From NCBI GenBank assembly GCA_041918675.1, contig JAYRVF010000009.1, positions 1-64,000 of the forward strand: DNA of 64,000 bases. The letters are read 5' to 3'. The position numbers and the translations under genes were made by a program. Numbering within the stretch: the stretch's first letter is position 1; every line of letters starts with the position of its first letter. This document shows, piece after piece, positions 1 to 8,105 of this stretch. The DNA is from SCUB01 sp041918675. GTDB lineage: Bacteria > Pseudomonadota > Alphaproteobacteria > Rhizobiales > Xanthobacteraceae. The notes beneath the pieces are model-generated. The model saw only the letters and a list, made by a program, of their open reading frames with translations, was not told the origin of the DNA and did not search any database.

Positions 1-577
1 ATCCCCCCAATAGCGGGGATATTGGCCACATTCGCTTGACACGATCAAGGCAGAAACGTGGCATCATCACAGTGATTCGCTTTGGTTGATTTTGGGTAAA
101 GGGGCAATTTTCAAGCCCGAAATTCAAACTGAGACACTACCCAACGTCGCGCTGATCCAATAGCGTTCGGCCATTCTCCAAAAATATGCGCGAGGCGAGG
201 ACGGCGTCCAAGATGGCGCCGATCTGCCGGTTCACGCGCTTGCCGATCCTGAAATCCGAACATCCCTCGTGAACGTCGCGCCGTGAGCCGCATTTCATGC
301 GGCGCCCGCGTGCGCGCCGTCATTCACCATCACACCATCGAGAGCAACGGATGCCATCCCTCTCATCCGCCGAGGCGGCATTGGCCGTAAGCTGCGTGCG
401 CTACGAGCATGCCGCGCTGCGCTTAACTTCGAAGGACGCGCCCAGCGAATGTATCCGCGGTGCCTTTCATGCAGCCTTAATCAAGGTGGGTCGACGTGGG
501 GTCTGATGCGGTCTCAACGACGCGGCTTGGAAGGAAAGGCCAATTTCAATTCAGGCAACGCTCTCGGGTATTCGGCA
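1..577. other. Upstream non-coding region before the GTA cluster
   Basis: No convincing gene is visible here. Bases 1-20 form a short inverted repeat (ATCCCC/GGGGAT) without a following T-run, possibly the end of an upstream transcription unit. Bases 145-206 resemble the promoter-proximal DNA at 1201-1261. The short open frames in this stretch overlap each other and show no recognisable protein. Confidence 0.4.
145..206 (+). repeat. Direct repeat, copy 1 of the GTA promoter-proximal segment
   Basis: This segment shares an exact 13-base block (CGTCGCGCTGATC) and then roughly 80% of positions over about 60 bases with 1201-1261, judged by eye. The bases at the -35 position differ from the TTGACA of copy 2, so this copy looks like a decayed duplicate. 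The two copies flank the gene at 578-1003. Confidence 0.7.
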
Positions 578-1003
578 ATGAATTCGATCAAGATTGCGCC
601 GGCCAACTCGATGATCTTCATTTCCGACAAGACGGCACAGGTCGCTCCCGAGATCACACGCGATCGGTCGATTTGGTGGACGAGAGAATGTGTCGCCGTC
701 GGCTGCCTGCCGTTCATGGATGGCGAGACCGAGATCGTCATGAGGCTGTCCCATCTCGTCGATCCGGGAGAAAAGCCCGCGTTTGACCAAATGATCAGGA
801 CGCCTAGTGGGCTCATCACCGTCAGCATGGTGGCAGAGGAAACAGGATTGGAGCAGCCGGTTCAATCGGACCTGACGCGCGTCCGAATCTGGACGAACGA
901 TCCTCGAATGCCTGACCGAGTCATCATCGGCATCAACTGGGACGCGACTTGTCAAGACGCGGAAGTTGTCGTGTCGCATGATCAGGTGCGCGATGCCGCA
1001 TGA
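578..1003 (+). CDS. Hypothetical protein, possible orphan immunity protein
   Basis: The frame gives a 141-residue soluble protein from ATG 578; a longer frame opens at 449 but its N-terminal part looks non-coding. There is no signal peptide or membrane segment. I do not recognise the family with confidence. The region around residues 26-50 contains an IWWTRE...AVGC pattern that loosely recalls the ComJ family of nuclease inhibitors, but this is weak. It lies between two copies of the GTA promoter-proximal repeat and is AT-richer than the GTA genes. That is the same setting as the toxin/immunity cassettes further on, so an orphan immunity role is an inference from position only. Confidence 0.55.
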   Translation: MNSIKIAPANSMIFISDKTAQVAPEITRDRSIWWTRECVAVGCLPFMDGETEIVMRLSHLVDPGEKPAFDQMIRTPSGLITVSMVAEETGLEQPVQSDLTRVRIWTNDPRMPDRVIIGINWDATCQDAEVVVSHDQVRDAA

Positions 1004-1193
1004 TCGTGCTGGGCGCGGCGCGCGCGGAAATCAATCGCATCGGTGCCAAGACCGGCTGCCCCATGCGCGGGATCACGGCCCCTAGGGAATTGCGATGCTC
1101 GCTTCAATCTCCAAGCGCGGCTGATCCAGAGGGGCGTGTCCAAAAAAGGAAGAACGGCGTCAGGATCGCGCGTTGGAGGCTAGGAATAAAATC
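1004..1193. other. Intergenic region upstream of the GTA promoter
   Basis: Nothing recognisable is coded here. A 65-residue frame at 1000-1197 lacks a credible ribosome site and protein character. The stretch ends at the -35 box of the putative promoter. Confidence 0.4.
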
Positions 1194-1222
1194 TTGACAG
1201 CGTCGCGCTGATCGGATAGGGT
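1194..1222 (+). promoter_or_regulatory. Putative sigma-70 promoter of the GTA cluster
   Basis: A perfect TTGACA (1194-1199) is followed by a 17-base spacer and TAGGGT (1217-1222), a weak -10 that keeps the T, A and final T of the consensus. It lies about 100 bases upstream of the small terminase and points toward it. In RcGTA the cluster is driven through GafA and CtrA; I see no clear CtrA site here. Confidence 0.5.
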
Positions 1223-1261
1223 TTGGTCATTCTCCACACATGCGCTTGAGGCGGGCGCGGC
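1201..1261 (+). repeat. Direct repeat, copy 2 of the GTA promoter-proximal segment
   Basis: This is the partner of 145-206. It includes the promoter spacer and -10 region and is directly upstream of the small terminase gene, so it is probably the original copy. Confidence 0.7.
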
Positions 1262-1324
1262 CTTGCCGCTGCCCGGCCGCGCCGATGCCGCGCGGCTTCA
1301 AGCGTCGCAACGAGTTCTTGCCCC

Positions 1325-1831
1325 GTGCCATCGAGACGATCCGCTTCATCCGCGCCGCGGCCGGCGTCCGCCAAAGCTTTGGCGCGCGCGGGGCATGCCG
1401 CGCGCAAGCGCGCATCCGCGCGGGCGGCATCGGTGGAAGTCGCCGGCACGCCGCATGACGAAGCGCCCGGCAAGGGCGACGCGCCCGCCGCGCCGCGCAA
1501 GCCATCGCGGTCCCGCGCGCCTAGCACGCGCGCGACGATCGCGCGGGTCGAGCGCACCCTCGCGCGCGAAATCGAGCGCATCGAGACCATTCTGGCGGCC
1601 GATGTCGGCCACGACGGCGAAAGCGGGGAGGCCGAGCGGCGCGCGCGCATGCTGGCGAGCCTGGCGCGCACGCTCAACGAAGTCCTGCGCCTGCGCGAGG
1701 AGGAACGCAGGAAGAAGGCGGACGATGACGACACCGTGCCTCGCGACCTCGACGAATTTCGGCGCGAGCTTTCGCGACGTCTGGATCTCCTTGTCGCCGA
1801 GGCAACGACGGCACATCCTGGCTCGTCTTGA
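1325..1831 (+). CDS. GTA small terminase-like protein (orfg1 position)
   Basis: The protein is about 168 residues if it starts at the GTG at 1325; the true start is uncertain because the first ~60 residues are low-complexity Ala/Arg-rich. The conserved part is the second half: a helical ATIARVERTLAREIERIETI segment, a SLARTLNEVLRLREEE helix and a PRDLDEFRRELSRRLDLL C-terminus. This pattern is usual for the orfg1-type small terminase of alphaproteobacterial GTAs, which binds DNA and feeds the large terminase. The 3' end overlaps the large terminase frame by up to about 100 bases, suggesting translational coupling. Function is assigned from pattern and position. Confidence 0.75.
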   Translation: MPSRRSASSAPRPASAKALARAGHAARKRASARAASVEVAGTPHDEAPGKGDAPAAPRKPSRSRAPSTRATIARVERTLAREIERIETILAADVGHDGESGEAERRARMLASLARTLNEVLRLREEERRKKADDDDTVPRDLDEFRRELSRRLDLLVAEATTAHPGSS

Positions 1832-3095
1832 CGAGCGTGACGCCGCCTTTCTCGCCTCGTGCTGGGACGTGTTCATGCATCCGCACCAGAGGCCGCCGGC
1901 GTCGACCGCCGAGGGCGCGGACTGGACGACGTGGTTGTTGCTGGGCGGGCGCGGCGCGGGCAAGACGCGCGCCGGCGCCGAATGGATCAGGGCGCAGGCG
2001 CTGGGCCTTTCGCCCTTCGCCGCGCGTGCCGTCGGGCGTATCGCGCTCGTCGGCGAAACCGAGCATGACGCGCGCGAGGTGATGATCGAGGGCGTCTCCG
2101 GTTTGCTCGCGATTCATCCGCGCGGCGAGCGCCCCGCATGGACGCCGACGCGGCGACGGCTGGAATGGCCGAACGGCGCGATCGCCCACGCCTTTTCGGC
2201 GGACGATCCGGAAAGCCTGCGCGGGCCGCAATTCGACGTCGCCTGGGCCGACGAACTCGCCAAATGGCGCTACGCCGACGCGGCGTTCGACATGCTGCAG
2301 TTCGGACTTCGCCTCGGCGAACGTCCACGCCAGGTCGTTACCACGACGCCGCGCCCGACCGCGCTGATCCGCCGCCTGATCGCCGATCCGGCGACGGTGG
2401 TGACGCGGGCGGCCACGCGCGCCAACAGGTTTCATCTCTCGCCGGCGTTCCTGAAGTCGGTCGTCGCGCGCTACGCCGGCACGCGGCTCGGACGCCAGGA
2501 ACTCGAGGGCGAACTGATCGACGATCGGCCGGATGCGCTGTGGTCGCGCGCGTTGATCGAGGCGCGGCGCGTGGCGGCGCCGCCGCCCTTGGCGCGCGTC
2601 GTCGTGGCGGTCGATCCGCCGGCGTCGTCGCGGCGTCATGCCGATGCGTGCGGCATCGTCGCCGTCGGACGCGACGACGACGGACATCACTATGTGCTCG
2701 CTGACGAGTCCGCCTCGGGCCTGTCGCCCGCCGGCTGGGCGGAGAAGGCGGTCGCGCTGTTCCATCGCCTCGAAGCCGACGCGATGGTCGCCGAAGTCAA
2801 CCAGGGCGGCGAAATGGTGCGGGCGGTGATCGCCGAGGTTGATCGGGCGGTGCCGGTGATCGAGGTGCGGGCGACGCGCGGCAAATATCTGCGCGCCGAA
2901 CCGGTGGCCGCGCTCTACGAACAGGGGCGGGTGCGCCACGCCGGCTGCTTCGCCGCGCTCGAGGACGAGATGTGCGATTTCGGCCCTGGCGGCCTGTCGT
3001 CGGGCCGTTCGCCCGACCGGCTCGACGCGCTGGTCTGGGCGATCACGAACTTGATGACGGCGCCGGGCGCGGGGCCGCGCGTGCGGGGGCTTTGA
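1725..3095 (+). CDS. GTA/phage terminase large subunit (orfg2)
   Basis: The ATPase-nuclease packages DNA into the prohead. The Walker A motif is GGRGAGKTRAG, Walker B is VAWADE, and the C-terminal RNase H-like nuclease is marked by VVAVDPPAS, VAEVNQGGEM and SPDRLDALVWAI. Start choice is uncertain: ATG 1725 gives 456 residues, while TTG 1791 would reduce the overlap with the small terminase. Both keep all motifs. The length suits the RcGTA-type enzyme. The last ~80 bases are duplicated twice downstream (see repeats at 4405 and 5527), each time ahead of a toxin cassette. Confidence 0.93.
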   Translation: MTTPCLATSTNFGASFRDVWISLSPRQRRHILARLDERDAAFLASCWDVFMHPHQRPPASTAEGADWTTWLLLGGRGAGKTRAGAEWIRAQALGLSPFAARAVGRIALVGETEHDAREVMIEGVSGLLAIHPRGERPAWTPTRRRLEWPNGAIAHAFSADDPESLRGPQFDVAWADELAKWRYADAAFDMLQFGLRLGERPRQVVTTTPRPTALIRRLIADPATVVTRAATRANRFHLSPAFLKSVVARYAGTRLGRQELEGELIDDRPDALWSRALIEARRVAAPPPLARVVVAVDPPASSRRHADACGIVAVGRDDDGHHYVLADESASGLSPAGWAEKAVALFHRLEADAMVAEVNQGGEMVRAVIAEVDRAVPVIEVRATRGKYLRAEPVAALYEQGRVRHAGCFAALEDEMCDFGPGGLSSGRSPDRLDALVWAITNLMTAPGAGPRVRGL

Positions 3096-3133
3096 ATCCG
3101 CCGCCTCAATAGCTTTCTAACCGGATCGTCAGC
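3015..3133 (+). repeat. Repeat R1: terminase 3' end plus cassette leader (original)
   Basis: The last codons of the large terminase and the 38-base leader before the first cassette form the template of a repeat found again at 4405-4525 and 5527-5645. All copies end immediately before the ATG of an N-terminal cassette domain. Confidence 0.85.
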
Positions 3134-3964
3134 ATGCCCACCGTTGATCCGCGCTTCATGGCGCATCAGCGGGCGCGCTTCACGCACCCCGATGCCTATC
3201 GGTATGTGAGACGCGGAGAGCCGCCGGCTCAATCCGATATCGAGGCCGGCCGGGCGTTAGACGCATGCCGAACCGAGGAGAAGCAACGCCTGTCGGCCGG
3301 TCAAGGCTTGCGGCGGCTTGCCGAGGCACGCTGCGATCTTGCGCGCCTCAAGACTTCGCTGAACGCAATCAGGATGAGGCTTGCAATTGGCAAGTCCATC
3401 GCCGCGCGCAAATACAGCCCCGATCAGCCGCGCGTGCCCGCCGGAGAACCCGGCGGCGGACGCTGGACGGATGGGAACGTCATTGTCGCGGGCGTTCCGC
3501 GGATACCAAGGCAGCGCCCGCCCACGGCAAAGGAGCGGCACGCAATCATCAAGGCCGTCTCGGTCTGGCTGGCAGATAGTGGACTTGCCGCCGCCGATTT
3601 CGTGGCGAGAGGCTCGTGGCTCCATGATGCGTTCCCCGCAATCAATGCGTATCTCGACGCGCCGCGATCGCTCGGGGAGCTACACGGTTTGGCGACCACG
3701 CCTGAACGGGGATATGATATTCATCATATCGTTGAGCAGACGCCCGCAAGTCGGGACGGATTTTCGCGAACACTGATCGATCGGGAGGACAATCTCGTGC
3801 GCGTGCCGACGCTGAAGCACTGGCAGATCAACGCATGGTTTCAAGCGCGGAACGAAGAGTTCGACGGGCTATCGCCAAGAGAGTATCTACAATACAAAGA
3901 CTGGGATGAACGCCGAAGAGTGGGTCTGCGCGCGCTGATCCTGCACGGAGTGCTCGCGCCATGA
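3134..3964 (+). CDS. Cassette A1: polymorphic toxin with His-Me/HNH-like nuclease C-terminus
   Basis: This 276-residue protein is the intact member of the terminase-side array. Residues 1-40 hold DPRFMAHQRARF, PDAYRY and VRRGEPP; residues 50-90 are helical; residues 94-112 are the linker RKYSPDQPRVPAG..GGGRWTDG. The C-terminus has DIHHIVEQ, then DREDNLVRVPTLKHW, giving a His-His...Asn...His arrangement expected of a His-Me finger (HNH-like) nuclease. The PRxxxG linker resembles those before C-terminal toxins of phage MuF proteins. The stop overlaps the next start (ATGA), typical of toxin-immunity pairs. Nuclease activity and head association are inferences. Confidence 0.8.
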   Translation: MPTVDPRFMAHQRARFTHPDAYRYVRRGEPPAQSDIEAGRALDACRTEEKQRLSAGQGLRRLAEARCDLARLKTSLNAIRMRLAIGKSIAARKYSPDQPRVPAGEPGGGRWTDGNVIVAGVPRIPRQRPPTAKERHAIIKAVSVWLADSGLAAADFVARGSWLHDAFPAINAYLDAPRSLGELHGLATTPERGYDIHHIVEQTPASRDGFSRTLIDREDNLVRVPTLKHWQINAWFQARNEEFDGLSPREYLQYKDWDERRRVGLRALILHGVLAP

Positions 3965-4332
3965 GGCGGCTCAAGCTGCACGAGATGACTTCCGAACAGT
4001 TGGTCGAGCAGTTTGCCACGATCGGAGTGAAACAATATGACGCTATTCTCTGGGACGAGATCGCAAAATACAACAGGCTGTTCGAGCAGAAAATGGCGAT
4101 CATGGCCGAGCTCAAATCAAGGCCCGGCGATCATCGGAATTTGCTGGTCAGCCTCTTTGATCATGACAACGTGCAGGTTCGGCTGAACGCGGCGAAAGCG
4201 ACGCTCGCGGTTGCCCCCCAGGCGGCGCGACAGATGCTGGAGACCATCGCCGGTGCTAGTAAAGGGCCGCAGGGTGGCGACGCGGGCATGTGTCTGTGGA
4301 ATCTCGATCGGGGCGTGTTCAAGCCGACCTGA
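3961..4332 (+). CDS. DUF2019-type immunity protein of cassette A1
   Basis: The product is a 123-residue, mostly helical cytoplasmic protein. It shows the DUF2019 pattern: SEQLVEQFATIGV, AKYNRLFEQ, ELKSRPGDHR, a VRLNAAKATLAVAP helix and the end AGMCLWNLDRGVFKPT. The start codon overlaps the toxin stop by four bases, so the two are translated together. Two further 123-residue homologues follow HNH-like toxin sequence at 11980 and 12532. The repeated pairing with one toxin type is the evidence for an immunity role; DUF2019 itself has no established function that I know of. Confidence 0.8.
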   Translation: MRRLKLHEMTSEQLVEQFATIGVKQYDAILWDEIAKYNRLFEQKMAIMAELKSRPGDHRNLLVSLFDHDNVQVRLNAAKATLAVAPQAARQMLETIAGASKGPQGGDAGMCLWNLDRGVFKPT

Positions 4333-4404
4333 CTGGCACCGGCATCCCAACCTGGCTGCATGAAGCGATCCTTCGACGCGGTCAATCGGACTGGCTCCGA
4401 GACC

Positions 4405-4525
4405 GACCGCCTCGACGCCCTGGTCTGGGCGATCACGTCATTGATGGCGCCGCCGGGCGCGGGGCCGCGCGTGCGGGGGCTGTGAAACCCGCCGCCTCCA
4501 CTGCCTTTCTGACCGGATTGACAGC
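4405..4525 (+). repeat. Repeat R2: duplicated terminase 3' end and leader
   Basis: The segment reproduces the terminase C-terminal codons from DRLDALVWAI to the stop, then the cassette leader, with scattered substitutions. It sits between the A1 immunity gene and cassette A2 and has no coding role of its own. It marks the junction of a tandem duplication. Confidence 0.85.
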
Positions 4526-5109
4526 ATGTCCTTCGTTGATCCGCGCTTCATGGCGCATCAGCGGCGGCGCTTCACGCGTCCCGATGCCTATCGGTATGTG
4601 AGGCGCGGCGAGCCGCCGATTCAATCCGATATCGAGGCCGCCTGGGCGTCCGGCGCGCGACGGACCGAGGAGGAGCAATACACGTCGGGTAGTCGAAGCT
4701 TGCGAGCTCTCGCCGAGCTGCGTTGCGATCTTGCGCAACTCAAGAGTTCGCTGAAAGCGATCAGGATTGGGCTTGCGGCCGGCAAGTCCATTGCCTCGCG
4801 CAAGTATAGCCCCGATCAGCCGCGCGTGCCCGCCGGAGAACCCGGTGGCTGGATTTGCGGAGGCGACACTCTTGCGCGTAGCCGGATGGGCGCAGGTTCG
4901 GGCGGGAACTTCTCGACCGGAATGGGGTGCGCCTGTTACCTTATGGCAGGCGCTTCTCGGAGTTGGTGGTCAAGCGCCTTACGGGGATGACCCGCAAGAT
5001 CAATATTGGATATCGCAAGGGATCAAATACTATCGGTTGCGTCGTTCGAGACCATGACATGCCGACCTGGGGAACTACAGGATGGCGAAGTTTCAGACTT
5101 GGATATGTA
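4526..5109 (+). pseudogene. Cassette A2: frameshifted toxin gene
   Basis: The N-terminal domain from ATG 4526 is intact and close to A1 (DPRFMAHQRRRF, RKYSPDQPRVPAG) up to about base 4850. After EPGG the frame runs into a short non-homologous tail ending at 4990. Other frames over the same bases read more protein-like, and one runs to a TAA at about 5107-5109, overlapping the start of the next gene as a toxin-immunity pair would. At least one frameshift is therefore needed to join linker and payload. I do not recognise the payload. Confidence 0.55.
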
Positions 5110-5495
5110 AAATTGCGATCGTCTTGAGCTTCGCACTCTGCTTGCTGGCGGGCATTGCCATCCACGAAATGGCTCGCGTGGAGCGAGCGTTGGTAAGTCA
5201 GGCGTGCGTTATCGCCTTGCAGCGCGCGATCCCCGCCCCAAACGCAAAGAACGTTTTGGTTGTCAACGAAGTTGATTGTGGCGCCACCACACCCTTCAGC
5301 ACGCAGATCGTCCTTCTTTCCGCCGGCGCGATCTTTTCTCGCGAAGGTGATCCTCCGTTTTTCGTCGCCCAGGGACGGCATCAGCTAGCGGTGAATTGGA
5401 TCGGCGACAGCCAGATCGAGATCGCCGTTCCCCGCGAGGTTCAAATTTTTCGGCGAGATAATTACTCAAACGGAATTTCGGTCTCTTATCGCTAA
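5082..5495 (+). CDS. Membrane-anchored putative immunity protein of cassette A2
   Basis: This 137-residue protein has a single N-terminal hydrophobic segment at about residues 9-27 (IVLSFALCLLAGIAI), with the rest predicted outside the cytoplasm. The C-terminal part is beta-rich (QIVLLSAG, LAVNWIGDSQIEIAVP, GISVSYR) and loosely recalls DUF5412-like proteins. Its start overlaps the end of the broken A2 payload, the position held by immunity genes in the other cassettes. A membrane-anchored immunity protein would suit a toxin acting at the envelope. The DNA is visibly AT-richer than the GTA genes, consistent with transfer. Confidence 0.5.
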   Translation: MAKFQTWICKIAIVLSFALCLLAGIAIHEMARVERALVSQACVIALQRAIPAPNAKNVLVVNEVDCGATTPFSTQIVLLSAGAIFSREGDPPFFVAQGRHQLAVNWIGDSQIEIAVPREVQIFRRDNYSNGISVSYR

Positions 5496-5526
5496 GAGCA
5501 CCGGCAATCCGGTCGTCGGGTCGCCC

Positions 5527-5645
5527 GATCGCCTCGACGCGCTGGCCTGGGCGGTGACGAACCTGATGGCGGCGCCGGGCGCGGGGCCGCGCGTGCGGGG
5601 GCTTTGAATCCGCCGCCTCAATAGCTTTCTAACCGGATTGTCGGC
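5527..5645 (+). repeat. Repeat R3: duplicated terminase 3' end and leader
   Basis: This third copy of the terminase 3' end and cassette leader is closer to R1 than to R2 in the leader (TGAATCCGCCGCCTC is shared with R1). It precedes cassette A3. Confidence 0.85.
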
Positions 5646-6232
5646 ATGCCCATCGTTGATCCGCGCTTCGTGGCGCATCAGCGGGCGCGCTTCATGCGCC
5701 CCGATGCCTATCGGTATGTGAGACGCGGCAAGCCGCCGGCTCAATCCGACATCGAGGCCGGCTGGGCGTTAGTGGCAGGAAATATCGGATCGATATTGCG
5801 AACGAAGATCGCAATGGCGGACATATCGAAACGCATATTGCGAGGACCGACGATGAATTGCTGGCGAAAGCTCTCGATCGTGTTCCAGCGTCCGCCAGAT
5901 ATGTCGCATCGCTTCTTGCAGGAAAGCAGGTTGTTTATGGAACCTTCATTTCGACCGGCGATGCAAACCACTTTATTAATGAGTCTCTTGGGCTGAATCG
6001 GGATACGGTAGACTGGGCGGCTGCGGGTGATTTCGGAGATGAAAACACCATCGTTGTGGCTCGCTTTGGCTATTCGACGGGGCGCGAGGTCATTCTCCCG
6101 CCGCCTTTCGACGCCAGTTATCGTTTTCGACCGACCTATGCCGTTCGCGTTGTATTGCGCCGCGATTCTCGTTCCGAGAACGGATATCGGGTACGAACGG
6201 CATATCCGATGAATGAAGATGCTTCCAAGTAA
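5646..6232 (+). pseudogene. Cassette A3: RNase A-like toxin out of frame with its N-terminal domain
   Basis: The first ~40 codons from ATG 5646 match the A1 N-terminal domain (DPRFVAHQRARF, RRGKPPAQSDIEAGWA). At about 5770 the sequence jumps, without the KYSPDQPR linker, into a payload in a different frame running to 6232. The payload reads KYRIDIANEDRNGGHIETH, then RTDDELLAKAL, GTFISTGDANHFINE, TGREV and GYRVRTAYP. This matches the bacterial CdiA-CT RNase A-like toxin family, including the GGHxxxH catalytic histidines. An internal deletion has removed the linker and broken the frame, so as written the gene cannot make the fusion. Confidence 0.72.
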
Positions 6233-6247
6233 TGGGGAAGATTCAAG

Positions 6248-6490
6248 ATGAACGTTCCGCCGCCACCTGAAGGGTTCATCTAGTTCTTGGGGCTTCTCTA
6301 TCCGCATAGCTATGAGGATTTCGGCGCCACGACGGAGGAAGAGTGGTACGGCCGGACGCTGGACAGCCTCCGTCCCGTGGATCGACGAAATCTGAAAGAC
6401 TATCTCGATGAGCTTCTCTCCGGGGCCTACGATAACGAAACTCTGCTGAGGGTTTTGGCGAAGCAAGGGGCCTTGTTTCAGCCCGGATGA
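6248..6490 (+). pseudogene. Immunity gene of cassette A3, interrupted by a TAG stop
   Basis: An ATG at 6248 opens MNVPPPPEGFI, then an in-frame TAG occurs at 6281-6283, and the frame continues with FLGLLYPHSYEDFG to 6490. The later part (RRNLKDYLDELLSGAYDNETLLRVL) resembles the small CdiI-like protein at 8675, which also follows an RNase A-like payload. The stop therefore looks like a recent nonsense mutation. Restart further in could yield about 67 residues. Confidence 0.65.
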
Positions 6491-6664
6491 GACGACGATT
6501 CGCGAATTCTATATTTTGGTGCGCAAACTGGTTATCGAGCGGCTGTAAGGCATTATTCAAACACCCAGCCGCGGCTCCGAGCAGCCATGCGCTCCCACCA
6601 GTCAGCCCAGGAGGCGGGGTTGGAAATCCTTCCTTGATGCGCTGATCAAGCTTCGTTCTTTCAA

Positions 6665-6690
6665 GGGCCGGTCTCGCACCGGCCCTTTTT
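6665..6690 (+). terminator. Rho-independent terminator upstream of the portal gene
   Basis: A perfect 8-base stem (GGGCCGGT/ACCGGCCC) with a five-base loop is followed by five T residues. It lies between the terminase-side array and the portal gene, inside what is otherwise a continuous structural operon. It could uncouple the cassette array from head genes. Confidence 0.8.
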
Positions 6691-6698
6691 AATTGGAG

Positions 6699-7877
6699 AT
6701 GACCGTGAAGGGACTGATCGCACGATTGCTTGGCGCGCCGGAAGAGAAATCCTCGCGCGTGGCGCGGGTGCTCGCTTTCGAAAGCGGCGGCCGCGCGCGC
6801 TGGACGCCGCGCGATTACGCCGCGCTGGCGCGCGAGGGCTATCTCGCCAACGCGATCGTGCATCGTTCGGTGCGTCTGATCGCCGAGAACGCGGCCGCGT
6901 GCGCGCTGCTTGCCTATGACGGCGCCGAGGAACGCGACCAGCATCCGCTGCTTGCCTTGCTGGCGCGACCGAACCCGCGTCAGGACAGCATCACCTTCCT
7001 CGAGGCCGTCTACGCGCACCTGCTGCTTTCCGGCAACGCCTATATCGAGGCGGTCGCGATCGGCGGCGTCACGCGCGAGCTCTACGCGCTGCGGCCGGAC
7101 CGCATCCGCGTCGTGCCGGGGCCGGACGGCTGGGCGGAATCCTACGAATACCACGTCGACGGGCGCGCGACGCGCTTCGAGCAGAATGCATCGCCGCCGC
7201 CGATCCTGCATCTGACGCTGTTTCATCCGCTCGACGATCATTACGGTCTGGCGCCGATCGAGGCCGCCGCCGCCGCTGTCGATACCCACAACGCCGCCGC
7301 GCGCTGGAACAAGGCGCTGCTCGACAACGCCGCGCGGCCCTCGGGCGCGCTCGTCTATACCGGCCCCGAAGGCGCCGTCCTGTCCGACGCGCAATTCGAC
7401 CGCCTCAAGCGCGAGCTCACCGAAACCTATCAGGGCGCGGTCAACGCCGGCCGTCCGCTGCTGCTCGAAGGCGGCCTCGACTGGAAGGCGATGTCGCTGT
7501 CGCCGAAGGACATGGACTTTCTCGAGGCCAAGCACACCGCCGCGCGCGAGATCGCGCTCGCCTTCGGCGTGCCGCCGATGCTGCTCGCCATCCCCGGCGA
7601 CAACACCTATTCGAACTACCAGGAAGCCAACCGCGTGTTCTTCCGCCAGACGGTTCTGCCGCTGGCCACGCGCGTGGCCAATGCGCTGGCGCAATGGCTC
7701 GGCCCGCAATTCGGCGCCGCGCCGCGCATCGTCGTCGATGTCGACCGGCTCGACGCGCTCGCGGCCGACCGCGCCGCCTTGTGGGACCGCGTCGCCGCCG
7801 CGCCGTTCCTCACGGTCAACGAAAAGCGCGAGGCGACGGGATACGCGCCGATTGAAGGCGGCGATCATCTGGCGTGA
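6699..7877 (+). CDS. HK97-type portal protein (orfg3)
   Basis: The 392-residue protein forms the dodecameric ring through which DNA enters the capsid and to which the tail attaches. HK97-type portal patterns are present: ANAIVHRSVRLIAENAA near the N-terminus, HPLLALLARPNP, LLSGNAYIEAV, a LYALRPDRIRVVPG strand, ILHLTLFHPLDDHYGLAPI and SNYQEANRVFFRQTVLPL. A GTG at 6705 has a better spaced GGAG than the ATG at 6699, so the start may be two codons later. It is the third GTA gene in RcGTA order but is separated from the terminase by about 3.6 kb of cassettes. Confidence 0.93.
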   Translation: MTVKGLIARLLGAPEEKSSRVARVLAFESGGRARWTPRDYAALAREGYLANAIVHRSVRLIAENAAACALLAYDGAEERDQHPLLALLARPNPRQDSITFLEAVYAHLLLSGNAYIEAVAIGGVTRELYALRPDRIRVVPGPDGWAESYEYHVDGRATRFEQNASPPPILHLTLFHPLDDHYGLAPIEAAAAAVDTHNAAARWNKALLDNAARPSGALVYTGPEGAVLSDAQFDRLKRELTETYQGAVNAGRPLLLEGGLDWKAMSLSPKDMDFLEAKHTAAREIALAFGVPPMLLAIPGDNTYSNYQEANRVFFRQTVLPLATRVANALAQWLGPQFGAAPRIVVDVDRLDALAADRAALWDRVAAAPFLTVNEKREATGYAPIEGGDHLA

Positions 7878-7913
7878 GTTGGAGATCGCATCGCGGCCGG
7901 CGAGGGGGCGACC

Positions 7914-8105
7914 ATGATCGATGAGCTCGTGCGTGTGTTCGGCGAGCGCGGCGATCTCGCGCATCTGGCCCTGCTGATGTGGGCGCTGGCCGCGAGCGTG
8001 GCCTACTTCTTCGCCGCGCGGGAGCTTGCCGCCGCGTCGCGGCGCTTCGACGATTTCGTGCGCGAATTGGCGCATTTCAACGAACGGGCGAGAGGCCGGG
8101 ACTGA
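7914..8105 (+). CDS. Small membrane protein after portal (orfg3.5 position)
   Basis: The 63-residue protein has one hydrophobic segment (about residues 18-35) and a charged helical C-terminus (RRFDDFVRELAHFNERARG). RcGTA also carries a small gene between portal and protease (orfg3.5). Its role is unknown. It overlaps the next start by one base (TGATG). Confidence 0.65.
   Translation: MIDELVRVFGERGDLAHLALLMWALAASVAYFFAARELAAASRRFDDFVRELAHFNERARGRD

Noticed and set aside
1000..1197. 65-residue open frame before the GTA promoter
   Set aside because: No ribosome site, no family pattern, and it runs across the promoter -35 box.
6276..8075. 599-residue minus-strand open frame opposite the portal gene
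   Set aside because: It is a high-GC mirror frame. The plus strand codes a clear portal protein with family motifs, and the minus product is Arg/Gly-rich without any pattern.
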